Below are positions 45,914-55,110 of a DNA stretch of 64,000 bases, in pieces. This DNA comes from Arthrobacter gengyunqii (GTDB taxonomy: Bacteria; Actinomycetota; Actinomycetes; Actinomycetales; Micrococcaceae), in the NCBI RefSeq assembly GCF_023022985.1, contig NZ_CP095461.1, positions 992,001 through 1,056,000 of the forward strand, read 5' to 3'. Position 1 is the stretch's first letter. Each line of letters opens with the position of its first letter. Below the pieces are notes generated by a model, which was not told the DNA's origin, searched no databases, and saw only the letters and a list, made by a program, of their open reading frames with translations. The translations under genes were made by a program, and so were the position numbers.

Positions 45914-48403
45914 TCAGTGGCGGAACCGGGAGGCCAGCGAGGCGGGGAAGAAGCGGGCCCGCAGCCTGGTGGCCCAGGTGGCGGAAGCCTCGAGTCCCTC
46001 CTGAACCGCGGTGGCATCGGACCAGAGTCCGGTGAAGGGATCCGGCGTCGGCCGGGAGCCGGCGCGTCCGCTGCCTCCGGCAAGCCCCGTGCCTCCGGCC
46101 GGTTCCTGCGTTCCTGCACCCGGTGCTGCATAGACTTCGCGTTCATACGCTGAGCGGAGCCGTTCCAGGGCGGCCGCGGAGTTTTCCGGCAGCCGTGCGT
46201 CGTGCGCAAGGCGCAGGGCGTAGGTGCGCGGGGATTCCGCCTTCTGCGGGACGTAGCCGTAGTCCACGCCGGTGTCCGAGGCTTCGTCCCAGGCCAAGGC
46301 GGCGGGTCCGCCCTGGCGGTGCCGGGACGATGCGGTGCCGGAAGGCCCTCCGGACCGCGGATCGCCCGCGCCGGCACTACCCGTGCGCCCTGATCCGAGC
46401 AGGTTCCGGCGGATGCTGCGCCTGCGCCGGCGCAGCGCCCAGGGGCTGAGGAGGGCGGCCGCGGCAGCCGCCACACCGAGTCCGACGCCGGCAAACCTCC
46501 CTGCCTGGGTTTCCGCCGGCTGCGCCGGCGCCGCAGCCGGCGGAGCCGGCGCACTGGGTGAGGCCGAAGGGGCGGGCTGCGGAGGCGTGGGGTTTCCTGC
46601 CTCCAGGTCCCGCTCATCGTCGCGGATTTGGCTAAGATCCGAGCGGGGCGCCACCGCGTAGGCCGGGACGGAACCGCGGGACGGGGTGGGCTCAAACCGA
46701 ATCCAGCCCAGGCCGTCGAAATACAGTTCAGGCCACGCATGCGCATCGCGGGAGTCGACTTCGAACTCCCGCAGGTCCTGGCCGTTGTCTCCGGTCAGGG
46801 AATTTCCGGTGGACCTGCCCGGAGCGAAACCCAGGGCCATGCGGCTGGGAATCCCGGATTCCCGGGCCATGACGGCCATGGCAGCCGCAAAATGGATGCA
46901 GTAGCCGGACTTTTCCTGCAGGAAGAGGTCCAGGACCTCAATGCCGTTTCCGTCGTATCCGCCCTCCACCGGAGCATCCAGGGAGTAGGCGAACTGGGGG
47001 CTGCGCAGGTAGGCCTGGATGGCCATGGCCTGTTCGTAGGGGCCGTTGGCTCCCTCGGTGGCTGTCCGTGCAGCGTCCCGGATGCTTGCCGGCAGATCCT
47101 CGGGCAACGAGGTGAAAATGGGATCCACCGCGTCCTTCGGGGCAGGCCCCAGGTTCTGCAGATCGGCTTGGGTCAGATTGGGGGCAAGGCTTTGGACCTC
47201 GTAGTCCAGTTCCCCGGCAGCCGTATCGTCCCCGGAAATGATGGTCATGGTTTTCGGATCCCAGCTGTACGGGCCGAGGGCCCCGGACACGCGCACCGGC
47301 GCGTACGGTGCCAGCAGCCAGGGACTGGCGTAGGTTTCCGACATGACGCGGGTGGTGACCGGCTGCACGCTGGGCGCCTGCTGGTTGGACTCGCTCACCG
47401 ACATCCCCTGCAGGCCGGCCCGGCGGCTGTCCTCCCTCAGATCCGGTGACCAGCGCCTGCCCGAGAAGTCTTCCAGGGTGGTCGATCGCAGATACAGCGA
47501 CTGCGGGGAGTCCGTGGCATAGCGGATCCGGCCGGAGGCCGAAGGCTGCCGCAGGTCATTGCCGAGCGCCACCACCGGGTTCAGGCCGGACTGGCCGGTC
47601 CAGATGTTTAGCCGGGAGCCCTGCGGAAAGGTGCCCTGGGTGAATCCCGGCAGCGCCGCGGGCAGGCTCAGGGCGAGAACCAGGGCTGCGGCGCCGATTC
47701 CGGCCGCGGCGCCCACCTGGCTGCGCGGCGGCCGCCGCACTGTGTCGGCAACGCTGTGCGGCCGCTCCTGCCAGGACCCGGTGGCCAGGATGAGCAGGTA
47801 TCCGGCACCGGCAAGGATGAAAGGAAACGCACCGATGCTCTCCGGTTTCAGGACAGCAGGAACGATCAGCAGAGAGAGCAATCCCAAGCCGCTGGCCGCC
47901 GGCATCCGCAGCGTGGTGGCAAGTGTGTCCACCAGCAATGCGATCAGCCCGGTGCCCAGACAGGCGATGAAGACGATGCCGGGATCGGCGAGCACCGGCG
48001 GAACCTGGTTCATGATCGTCGCCTGGGCTTCGGCCAGCAGTTGGCTGCCCCGCTCCAGGGTTGCTCCGCTGGGCACCAGCCCAAGCAGCGCCGTCGGGGC
48101 GGCAAACAACCAGGTCAGGGCGACGGCGAGGGCCGCCAGACCGGCCGCCGGCACCAGCGCGGTGGGGAAACGGAACCTGCGTGCCGCAGCCATGGCCGCG
48201 ACCACAGCAGCGGTCGTCAAGGTCAGCGGCCGCAACCAGCTCCAGCCGTCCAGGACTCCGTGCAGGCTGAGGCTGCAGAGCAGGACGGCGACGGTGCTCG
48301 CTCCGGCGGCGGTCCAGTCCCACGGAGGGCGGGGCGTTGCCCGCGGCGGCGGGGGAGGACCTGCCGGGGTGTTTGCTGCGGGGCGGGACAGCACGTCAGT
48401 CAT
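45914..48403 (-). CDS. Transglutaminase-domain membrane protein (TgpA/DUF3488 family)
   Basis: The 829-residue protein has an N-terminal membrane domain (DUF3488, about seven helices), then a periplasmic-type transglutaminase-like domain with the triad residues Cys (KSGYCIHFAAAMAVMAR), His (DSRDAHAWPELYF) and Asp-Glu. A further helix and a C-terminal DUF4129-like cytoplasmic part follow. The family occurs with MoxR and DUF58 and may crosslink or cleave envelope proteins. Its ATG overlaps the DUF58 stop by 4 bp (ATGA), so the three genes form one operon. Confidence 0.9.
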   Translation of the reverse strand: MTDVLSRPAANTPAGPPPPPRATPRPPWDWTAAGASTVAVLLCSLSLHGVLDGWSWLRPLTLTTAAVVAAMAAARRFRFPTALVPAAGLAALAVALTWLFAAPTALLGLVPSGATLERGSQLLAEAQATIMNQVPPVLADPGIVFIACLGTGLIALLVDTLATTLRMPAASGLGLLSLLIVPAVLKPESIGAFPFILAGAGYLLILATGSWQERPHSVADTVRRPPRSQVGAAAGIGAAALVLALSLPAALPGFTQGTFPQGSRLNIWTGQSGLNPVVALGNDLRQPSASGRIRYATDSPQSLYLRSTTLEDFSGRRWSPDLREDSRRAGLQGMSVSESNQQAPSVQPVTTRVMSETYASPWLLAPYAPVRVSGALGPYSWDPKTMTIISGDDTAAGELDYEVQSLAPNLTQADLQNLGPAPKDAVDPIFTSLPEDLPASIRDAARTATEGANGPYEQAMAIQAYLRSPQFAYSLDAPVEGGYDGNGIEVLDLFLQEKSGYCIHFAAAMAVMARESGIPSRMALGFAPGRSTGNSLTGDNGQDLREFEVDSRDAHAWPELYFDGLGWIRFEPTPSRGSVPAYAVAPRSDLSQIRDDERDLEAGNPTPPQPAPSASPSAPAPPAAAPAQPAETQAGRFAGVGLGVAAAAAALLSPWALRRRRRSIRRNLLGSGRTGSAGAGDPRSGGPSGTASSRHRQGGPAALAWDEASDTGVDYGYVPQKAESPRTYALRLAHDARLPENSAAALERLRSAYEREVYAAPGAGTQEPAGGTGLAGGSGRAGSRPTPDPFTGLWSDATAVQEGLEASATWATRLRARFFPASLASRFRH

Positions 48404-49818
48404 GAAGGGTTCTCCCGGCCGGCGGATGAAGTCAATGAAGTCATTGGCTGGGCGGCGGAAGCGAAAGCCGCCCAAGTGCGTGCAAGGTCGGATTCGGGGG
48501 TGGCAGCGACGGCCTGCCATCCGCCGGAGTGCAGGACGGCAAGTGCCGGGCCTGCCTCCTGCAGCCGGTCCGTGACCAGGATGGCACAGGCCCGGGTGGC
48601 ATAGTCGGCCGCCGGAGCGAGCCTGGCGGCGTCGTCTGCGGAGAGCCGTCCCAGAACGGCAACCAGGGGGCCGCGGCGGCGTTGGGCCAAGGAGTCCAGC
48701 AGCGCGGACCCGATGGGGCTCCGGTTTTCCGGCGTTGTCAGGTCCGTGCCGGGAGGGCGGGCCGCACCGGCCTCTGCCAGCCGCTCATCTGCGCGGGTCT
48801 CCAGTTCCAGTGCCGCCAGGCCCTCGGCAATGTCCTGCAATCCTGCCGTGCCGCTGAAATCCTGCTGCTGGGGATTGGGTGCGGAAGGGGAGCGGGCAAG
48901 ACCCGGCCGTGCGTAGACATCCAGCAGGTGCAGCGAGTATCCGTTCTCCACGAGGTGCGCGGCCGCGGAAACTGCAGCCGTTACCGCCCACTCAAAGGAC
49001 TCGGACGTGGACAACCCGTTTCCGCCGGCAGGGTCCGTCCACAGCGGAGCTCCCATGCCGCCCGAAAAACAGGACTGCCGGGCGTCAAGCAGCAGCGTGG
49101 CGCCGGGTGAGGTGACAGGTTCCTCCTGCCGGACCATCAACTCCCCGTGCCGTGCGGTTGCGGCCCAGTGGACCCGCCGCATGGGGTCGCCGGCGCGGTA
49201 CTCACGAGTGGAAACATCGTCTTCGCTGGGGCCGCCGCGGCGAGGGCTGTGGACGGATCCTTCAGTTCCCCGCGGCCCGCCCAATGCTGTGGCGGGGAGC
49301 TCCTGCGGCGCCGGGGCCACCACCAGCGGATCGGTGGCGCCGAGGACGTGCAACCGCCTGGCGAGGCCAAACAGATCGGAAAACTCGGCTGTCACCGGTC
49401 CGATGGGAAACATGCCCCGCCGGGCGGACCGCAGCTGGTACTCGTAGGTGCTGGCGCCGTCGGCATCCGGGAAACGCGCCGGAAAGCGGAACACTGGACT
49501 CTGTCCGAAGCGAAGCGGCAGTCCCTCCCGCATCGCAGCGCTCTGCCGGACCGGGCGGGGAGTGCGCAGCGAGAGCGCAACCCGTGCGGGGACGCCGGTC
49601 TCCACGGTGGCCGGGCTGAAGCTGCGTTCAACGACGAACACCGGCTTGATCAGCCGCAGCGCCAGGGCCGACAGCAGCGGCAGGGACACCAGGAACAGGC
49701 CAAGGATCAGCGCATCGCGGCGGCCCATGATTTGGGCGGTCAGGAGCGCGGCAATTCCGGCTGCAATCAGTCCCCAGCCGCGCGGTGTCAGCAGCCTGGC
49801 TGCGCTTGCGAATTCCAT
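48400..49818 (-). CDS. DUF58 domain protein
   Basis: The 472-residue protein begins with two membrane helices (residues about 17-60) and contains the DUF58 core REYRAGDPMRRVHWAATARHGELMVR with the preceding VWF-A-like region. DUF58 proteins work with MoxR ATPases, perhaps as metal-dependent chaperone partners. It is the middle gene of the moxR-DUF58-tgpA operon. A gap of 54 bp separates it from moxR. Confidence 0.9.
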   Translation of the reverse strand: MEFASAARLLTPRGWGLIAAGIAALLTAQIMGRRDALILGLFLVSLPLLSALALRLIKPVFVVERSFSPATVETGVPARVALSLRTPRPVRQSAAMREGLPLRFGQSPVFRFPARFPDADGASTYEYQLRSARRGMFPIGPVTAEFSDLFGLARRLHVLGATDPLVVAPAPQELPATALGGPRGTEGSVHSPRRGGPSEDDVSTREYRAGDPMRRVHWAATARHGELMVRQEEPVTSPGATLLLDARQSCFSGGMGAPLWTDPAGGNGLSTSESFEWAVTAAVSAAAHLVENGYSLHLLDVYARPGLARSPSAPNPQQQDFSGTAGLQDIAEGLAALELETRADERLAEAGAARPPGTDLTTPENRSPIGSALLDSLAQRRRGPLVAVLGRLSADDAARLAPAADYATRACAILVTDRLQEAGPALAVLHSGGWQAVAATPESDLARTWAAFASAAQPMTSLTSSAGRENPS

Positions 49819-49872
49819 GGAGCCTTCCCGAGTGGTGGTGCCGGGTGGTTCTGCTGATCCGTGCCGGGGGGA

Positions 49873-50949
49873 TTACCGGCGCAGGCGCTCGCCCGCGGGG
49901 CTGCGGGGAACGGGCACACGGGAGAGGATGTGTGCCAGCAGGCCGGACGGCGTTTCGCCGGAGGTGGTTGCCTTGCGGTCCAGGATAAGGCGGTGGGCCA
50001 GGACGGGGTCCGCAAGGTGGGAAATGTCGTCCGGCAGGACAAAGTCCCGTCCCGCCAGCGCTGCGTGCGCCTTGGCTGCCCGGAGCAGCTGCAGCAGGGC
50101 ACGGGGGCTGGCTCCGAGGCGGAGATGCGGGTGTTCCCGGGTCGCCTGGCCAATGGCCACCGTGTATTCCTTCACCGCGGCGGAGACAAAAGTGTCCCGC
50201 ACGCGCGCCGTCATGGCAGCAACTTCACCGACGTCGACGACGGCGGAGACAGCGTCCAGTGGAGAGGTGGACTGATGGCTTTCAAGCATTTCGATTTCGG
50301 AGCGGGTATCCGGGTAGCCCATGGAAATGCGGGCCATGAACCGGTCACGCTGCGCCTCGGGCAGGGGATAGGTCCCCTCCATTTCGATCGGGTTTTGGGT
50401 GGCCACCACCATGAAGGGCTCGGCCAGCCGGTAGGTCCCGCCGTCGACCGTTACCTGTCGTTCCTCCATGCATTCCAGGAGGGCGGACTGGGTTTTCGCC
50501 GAGGCGCGGTTGATTTCGTCCCCGATCACGATGTTCGCGAAAATGGGTCCCTGGCGGAACTCGAAACGGTGGGCGTCCTGGTTATAGATGGACACGCCCG
50601 TGACATCGGAAGGCAGCAGATCGGGAGTGAACTGGATCCGGGTGACGGAACAGTCGATGGTGCGTGCCAGCGTCTTGGCAAGGAGGGTTTTTCCGACCCC
50701 CGGGACGTCCTCCAGCAGGACGTGGCCCTGGGCGAGCAGCACGGTCAGGACCAGAGAGGCTGCTTCCTTTTTCCCGTCTATTACGGTGTTGACCGCGGCA
50801 AGGATGCTTGAGGCGGCTTCGGCGAATGCTTCGGCACTGTAGGGCGATCCTGGGGCGCGATTCCATGCAGCCGGTTGCGCGGGAACTGCCGTGCCCGGTG
50901 AATCACCGGCAAAGCGTGCGGCGGCTGCAGCTGGATTTCGAGCGTCCAT
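49873..50949 (-). CDS. MoxR-family AAA+ ATPase
   Basis: The 358-residue protein has Walker A (EDVPGVGKTLLAKTLA), Walker B (FANIVIGDEINRA) and the MoxR sensor segment ATQNPIEMEGTYPLPEAQRDRFM. MoxR ATPases are chaperones for maturation of protein complexes, often with a VWA or DUF58 partner, as here. It is the first gene of the operon moxR-DUF58-tgpA on the minus strand. The N-terminal ~45 residues are a polar extension. It is divergent from tatD. Confidence 0.94.
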   Translation of the reverse strand: MDARNPAAAAARFAGDSPGTAVPAQPAAWNRAPGSPYSAEAFAEAASSILAAVNTVIDGKKEAASLVLTVLLAQGHVLLEDVPGVGKTLLAKTLARTIDCSVTRIQFTPDLLPSDVTGVSIYNQDAHRFEFRQGPIFANIVIGDEINRASAKTQSALLECMEERQVTVDGGTYRLAEPFMVVATQNPIEMEGTYPLPEAQRDRFMARISMGYPDTRSEIEMLESHQSTSPLDAVSAVVDVGEVAAMTARVRDTFVSAAVKEYTVAIGQATREHPHLRLGASPRALLQLLRAAKAHAALAGRDFVLPDDISHLADPVLAHRLILDRKATTSGETPSGLLAHILSRVPVPRSPAGERLRR

Positions 50950-51077
50950 GGATACCTTCCAAGCGTCGGGAATCGCAGTCGGAGCCCGAGGGGAAGGTTC
51001 CGGTGCTACAGGCCTTCCGCCGGTTCGGCGGCGGCCTCATGTGAATACAGGTTACAAGCTCACTTAAGGTTAAAGAC

Positions 51078-51980
51078 ATGTGCAATGACAGTGGTTATGT
51101 TCCGGGCGAAATCCCTGCGGCCTATCTGGACTTCGCGTCCGGCACGGGAAAATCGTATCCTCCCGCCCCGGAGCCCCTTCCGGTGCCCGTGATCGACAAC
51201 CATACACATTTGGACTTTGCCCCGGGCAAGGCCGGCACCGCGGGAGTTCGGGCGGCCATGGATGCTGCCGGGGCGGCGGGGGTCCGGGCAGCGGTGCAGG
51301 TGGGCACGGATCTGGAATCCTCCCGTTTCACCGTCCGGGTGCTGGACGAGGAACCGCGGCTGCTGGGAGCGGTGGCAATCCATCCCAACGACGCTCCGGT
51401 GCTGGCTGCAGAAGGAACCCTGGACGCGGCGCTGGAAGAGATTGAAACGCTGGCCGGTCATCCGCGGGTCCGCGGCATCGGCGAAACCGGGCTGGATTAC
51501 TTCCGCACCGGTGCCGACGGCGTGGAACGGCAGCAGTATTCCTTCCGCCGGCATATCGACATCGCCAAACGGCTCGGACTCGCACTGCAGATCCACGACC
51601 GGGACGCTCATGAGGACGTTGTCCGTGTCCTGCTGGAGGAAGGGGCCCCGGAGAACGTGGTCTTCCACTGTTTCTCCGGTGATGCCGAGCTGGCCAGGAT
51701 CTGCAACGAGCACGGCTGGAACATGTCTTTTGCGGGAACCGTCACCTTCAAGAATGCCGGGAATCTGCGTGAGGCGCTGGCGGTGGCCGACCGCCGCCTG
51801 CTGCTGGTCGAAACCGATTCACCCTTCCTGACTCCGCATCCGTTCCGGGGCAGGCCCAATGCAAGTTATATGGTGCCCTACACGGTCCGGTTCATGGCCG
51901 CGGAGCTCGGAGCGGACGTCGCTGAACTGGGAACGGAGCTGGTGGAAAACACCGTCCGTGTTTACGGTTCATGGGATTAG
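51078..51980 (+). CDS. tatD: TatD-family metal-dependent deoxyribonuclease
   Basis: TatD enzymes are TIM-barrel DNases with 3'-5' activity. The metal site motifs VIDNHTHLDF, GETGLDYFRTG, LQIHDRDAHEDV, VVFHCFSGD and LLVETDSPFLTPHPFRG are all present. The 300-residue protein carries an N-terminal extension of about 35 residues. TAAGGT (51065-51070) ends 8 nt before ATG 51078, suggesting leaderless translation. The order tatD-rpfB-ksgA-ispE is the same as Rv1008-Rv1011. Confidence 0.93.
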   Translation: MCNDSGYVPGEIPAAYLDFASGTGKSYPPAPEPLPVPVIDNHTHLDFAPGKAGTAGVRAAMDAAGAAGVRAAVQVGTDLESSRFTVRVLDEEPRLLGAVAIHPNDAPVLAAEGTLDAALEEIETLAGHPRVRGIGETGLDYFRTGADGVERQQYSFRRHIDIAKRLGLALQIHDRDAHEDVVRVLLEEGAPENVVFHCFSGDAELARICNEHGWNMSFAGTVTFKNAGNLREALAVADRRLLLVETDSPFLTPHPFRGRPNASYMVPYTVRFMAAELGADVAELGTELVENTVRVYGSWD

Positions 51981-52040
51981 CGGAGCTGTGATCGATTCCA
52001 CAACCGGTGCGGGGACCACTTGGATCAGCCAAAACCCGGC

Positions 52041-52069
52041 TTGCCCTCAGATCACGGTTCGGTTACGGT
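52041..52069 (+). promoter_or_regulatory. Probable rpf promoter with long structured leader
   Basis: TTGCCC (52041-52046), a 17-bp spacer and TACGGT (52064-52069) predict transcription near 52076, about 200 nt ahead of the rpf ATG. The leader can form hairpins such as CACACC/GGTGTG (near 52122-52143) and CCCCG/CGGGG (near 52223-52239). I do not recognise a known riboswitch class in it. Confidence 0.45.
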
Positions 52070-52278
52070 GGGGACCTATTAGCCGGGGTCGGGGAAGGCG
52101 CCGGAACTGATATCGAACCACACACCGTCCTGTGAACGGGTGTGCGCCCGCTTCGTCTGAAGCAGTGCGCCACACCTGTGCCCTGGTGCGGCAGAGGTTC
52201 CTTGCCTGCGCACAAAGTCGCCCCGTGAGATCCGGGGACAACGGCTGAAACGCGCCCTGATCCCCGTGCCCGGAAACT

Positions 52279-53448
52279 ATGAACGTTTGGGATTCCGTGG
52301 CACATGCACTCGTGAGGCGTGGGGTAAAACTCACCGGGCAGGCCGTTGTGATGGTCGCCCTGATTCTGGGACTGGTGGCGTTCGTCGGCACCAACAAATC
52401 TGTTGTATTAAGCGTCGACGGCCAGAGCAGTGACGTCAAGACGTTCGGTGGAACCGTCGCCGAAGTACTTTCCAAGGCAGACGTTCAGGTCACTACAGCA
52501 GACCGGGTGAGTCCGGACCTGGCCACCGAAGTCACCGATGGAACCCGGATTGAAGTCTTCAAGGCCAAGACCGTGGACGTGACGCTGGATGGCGAAGGCC
52601 ACACCGTGAGCACCACCGGCCGGACCGTTGCGGACCTGGTCTCGGAACTGAGGGTCGCTTCCAATTCGGCCGTGTCGGCCTCGCTGGACACAGCGCTCGC
52701 CGGGCTGGAAGATCCGCTGTCGATCTCCACCCCGAAGACGGTCACCATGGTGATCGACGGCAAGTCCTACAACCGTCCCACCACGGCGGAGACCGTGGAC
52801 GAGCTGCTCGATGAAGCGGGCATCACGCTCGCAGCTACGGACCGCCTCTCGGCTCCCGGAACCGCCGCACTGGTGGACGGCATGGCGCTGAAGATCACCC
52901 GCGTCACGGCCGGCGAAAAGGTTACCGTCACCGAACCCGTGCCGTTTGAGACCGCTGAAGTGCCGGACCCGAACCTCTACGAGGGCGAGGAGAAAGTGAC
53001 GGTCAAGGGAACACCCGGCGAGAAGGCCACGGTGTTCGAGACCAAGCTTGTTGACGGCCGCGAGGTCAGCCGTACCCTGGTGAGCGAAACCGTCTCCGTG
53101 CAGCCGGTTGAAGCGAAGATTGCCGTAGGCACCAAAAAGAAGGAAGCCAAGCCTGCCCCCGCACCCGCTGCGTCTGCCTCGCCGGGCGGCTCCGCTCCTG
53201 CCGGCGGCGCCTGGGCCGCTTTGGCCCAGTGCGAGTCCGGGGGAAACTGGCACATCAACACCGGCAACGGGTATTCCGGCGGCCTGCAGTTCAGCGTCTC
53301 CAGCTGGCTCGGCGCCGGCGGCGGCCAGTACGCCCCCATCGCAGCCGGGGCCACCCCGGAGCAGCAGATTGCTGTGGCCGAGAAACTTCGGGCCAACGGC
53401 GGCTGGGGCCACTGGCCGGCCTGCGCATCCAAGCTGGGGCTGCTCTAG
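52279..53448 (+). CDS. rpfB: Resuscitation-promoting factor (RpfB-type, DUF348-G5-Rpf)
   Basis: The 389-residue secreted or anchored protein starts with a signal-anchor helix (residues about 16-38). Three DUF348 ubiquitin-like repeats, a G5 domain (around EKVTVKGTPGEKATVFETKLVDG) and an Ala/Pro linker follow. The C-terminal lysozyme-like Rpf domain has AQCESGGNWHINTGNGYSGG with the catalytic Glu. Rpf cleaves peptidoglycan and promotes regrowth of dormant actinobacteria. The architecture and position after tatD match Rv1009. A perfect 16-bp hairpin follows. Confidence 0.95.
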   Translation: MNVWDSVAHALVRRGVKLTGQAVVMVALILGLVAFVGTNKSVVLSVDGQSSDVKTFGGTVAEVLSKADVQVTTADRVSPDLATEVTDGTRIEVFKAKTVDVTLDGEGHTVSTTGRTVADLVSELRVASNSAVSASLDTALAGLEDPLSISTPKTVTMVIDGKSYNRPTTAETVDELLDEAGITLAATDRLSAPGTAALVDGMALKITRVTAGEKVTVTEPVPFETAEVPDPNLYEGEEKVTVKGTPGEKATVFETKLVDGREVSRTLVSETVSVQPVEAKIAVGTKKKEAKPAPAPAASASPGGSAPAGGAWAALAQCESGGNWHINTGNGYSGGLQFSVSSWLGAGGGQYAPIAAGATPEQQIAVAEKLRANGGWGHWPACASKLGLL

Positions 53449-53516
53449 CCCCGGGCACAGTCATCATTCGTTCTTAGCTGGGTTGGCACGCGCTGACCAA
53501 CGCAAGCAGCGGAACG

Positions 53517-53552
53517 AGAGGACCGGAACCTGTCATCAGGTTCCGGTCCTCT
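53517..53552. terminator. Perfect 16-bp hairpin between rpf and the XRE-TPR gene
   Basis: AGAGGACCGGAACCTG and its complement form a 16-bp perfect stem with loop TCAT, without a T-tract. It lies 68 bp after the rpf stop and 27 bp from the convergent regulator's stop. Confidence 0.7.
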
Positions 53553-53578
53553 GCGATTAACGGGTCCTTCCTGCGCGC

Positions 53579-54829
53579 TTATCCGGTCCTGGCGCTTAAC
53601 CCGACGGGCGTTCCCGCCCGTGCCTGATTGGCCAGCCGGGCGGCATGTCCGGCCCGGTCCAGGGCACCGGCCGCTGAAAACGCTCCGGCGCTGTCATCCA
53701 GCAACTGCACCGCCGTCCCCATGTCTCCCAACGCGGCGCGGCTCAAACCCAGGTGCAGCGCCACTTCTGCGGCACCCTGGGGGGACAGGGCGGTCCGGCG
53801 GCCGTACACGTCAGTGAGGACCTGTATGGCGGATTGGTGGTTGCCGGACAGCTGCAGCCACCTGCCCCTGCTGTGGAGGTTCTCCAACACGTCTTCTTCG
53901 GTGCCGCCCAGCACGGACAAGGCTGTTTCGGCGTGGTCCATGCACTGGCTCGTGGCGGCGTCGTGCAGTCCTTCGGCCAGGCGTACGGCAGCCGAAGCGC
54001 GGTTGAAGGCGGCCCAGGTCTCCAGATCCGCGTCGGGCGTCAGCAGGGACGCGGCTTTGGCATGATGCCTGAGTCCGGCAGCTGTGTCACCCCGGCGAAA
54101 GGCGACGTTGCCCACCGCCCAATATCCCTTTCCAGCCGTCTGCGGATCCGATGCTGCATCCAGCAGCGGAAGCAGCAGGGTCCGGCAATGCCCCCAGGCT
54201 TCGTCCTGCAGGCCGCTTTCCGAGAGTGCCGCGACCAATGCCTGGTACACCTCGATGAGTTGATCGATGTTCAATCTCTGGATCAACCCCAGTTCCAGGG
54301 CACGCCTGGCGTGGGTGACGGCGTCGGCCAGTCGTCCGGCCCCTTGGCATGCCGCGGCGAGCAGCGTCTCAACCTGCGGACGCAGCGGCTGCCCTCCGGC
54401 TGCCAGCGGGTGGTGTGCCAGCAACTCCGCTTCGGCCAGGCATGCCGTGTAGTCATGCAGCCGCCGCAGGCAGGCAGCGGCAAGAAGGGACATTTCCCAC
54501 CACCCGGTGGGATCCCCTTCCGCCAGCGCCGCGTCCGCCGCCAACTGGGCTTGCCTGCGTGCCCCGGTGTAGTTCCGCTCGTCCCAGGCCTGAGCGGCGG
54601 AAAGTTCCAGGAACAGGCGGCTGTCCGAGCCCGCGGAAGGTTGAGGATACCCGGGCACCACGGTCAGCCGTTCCGCCAGGAAGCGGATGGCCCCGCCGCC
54701 GGGCTCCCGCCGTCCTTTTTCCAGCGTCGAAATCTCACGTGCCCGAAACACATTTCCGCCAAGCTCTTCTTGGGTCAGGAATCGTTCCGTGCGCACTGCT
54801 TGCAGTCGGTTTCCGAAGAATTTGCCCAT
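53579..54829 (-). CDS. XRE-family regulator with TPR-type C-terminal domain
   Basis: The 416-residue protein has an N-terminal helix-turn-helix of the XRE type (FFGNRLQAVRTERFLTQEELGG ... ISTLEKGRREP, residues about 3-60). Its remaining 350 residues are helical with TPR-like pairs (for example the Ala-rich LLAAACLRRLHDYTACLAEAELL). The architecture recalls regulators whose TPR domain binds a small peptide. ATG 54829 is chosen because GGTGG precedes it; GTG 54841 is in frame. It sits between rpfB and ksgA, where mycobacteria have no gene, so it is an insertion in a conserved block. A 19-codon micro-ORF lies divergently upstream. Confidence 0.85.
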   Translation of the reverse strand: MGKFFGNRLQAVRTERFLTQEELGGNVFRAREISTLEKGRREPGGGAIRFLAERLTVVPGYPQPSAGSDSRLFLELSAAQAWDERNYTGARRQAQLAADAALAEGDPTGWWEMSLLAAACLRRLHDYTACLAEAELLAHHPLAAGGQPLRPQVETLLAAACQGAGRLADAVTHARRALELGLIQRLNIDQLIEVYQALVAALSESGLQDEAWGHCRTLLLPLLDAASDPQTAGKGYWAVGNVAFRRGDTAAGLRHHAKAASLLTPDADLETWAAFNRASAAVRLAEGLHDAATSQCMDHAETALSVLGGTEEDVLENLHSRGRWLQLSGNHQSAIQVLTDVYGRRTALSPQGAAEVALHLGLSRAALGDMGTAVQLLDDSAGAFSAAGALDRAGHAARLANQARAGTPVGLSARTG

Positions 54830-54873
54830 TGCGATTACCACCGTTCCCGGCCTGAGGGAGACTTGAAGAGTGC

Positions 54874-54894
54874 CTCGGCAGGAATGCTACCGAG
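54874..54894. promoter_or_regulatory. Inverted repeat between the XRE-TPR gene and the micro-ORF
   Basis: CTCGG (54874-54878) and CCGAG (54890-54894) are separated by 11 bp, in the 114-bp region between the two divergent genes. It overlaps a TTGAAG-17-GCTACC promoter-like pair for the micro-ORF, so it is a candidate operator. Confidence 0.4.
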
Positions 54895-54943
54895 CGCCAT
54901 TAAGGGGCGGCAGGGTGGTTGCCCATTCTGGAAGGGAAACACC

Positions 54944-55003
54944 ATGAAGAGGAACATATGTGGTCTGAACTGGGCATTCCCCGTTGGCAACTGGCCTGAC
55001 TGA
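54944..55003 (+). CDS. Micro-ORF, 19-residue peptide
   Basis: ATG 54944 has an excellent ribosome site (GGAAGGGA, about 8 nt upstream) and runs 19 codons to TGA 55001-55003. The peptide is MKRNICGLNWAFPVGNWPD: a basic start, one cysteine and two tryptophans near a Pro-Asp end. It lies 114 bp from and divergent to the XRE-TPR regulator, whose TPR part could bind it. No homologue is recognised. Support comes from the ribosome site and context only, since a random ORF of this size is common. Confidence 0.45.
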   Translation: MKRNICGLNWAFPVGNWPD

Positions 55004-55005
55004 CG

Positions 55006-55110
55006 GCCCATCCTGTGCGCAGGTACGGCGACCCAAAGTCGTTCAAGCCCGCTAGAGCTGCGCACTCAGCCGGCGGGTCGCGGACGAACCCTCCAGAGCT
55101 GCGCACTCAA
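55006..55110. repeat. First copy of a ~105-bp duplicated intergenic repeat
   Basis: This segment starts three bases after the micro-ORF stop and recurs at 55201-55305, 195 bp further on, with about nine differences in 105 positions. It opens with CCTGTGCGCAGG and contains the start of a 41-bp tandem repeat. Confidence 0.85.

Noticed and set aside
52279..52320. Possible c-di-AMP (ydaO) riboswitch before rpfB
   Set aside because: CGGGGACCA-like and GGCTGAAA-like pieces occur in the leader but not in the order or spacing of the known consensus.
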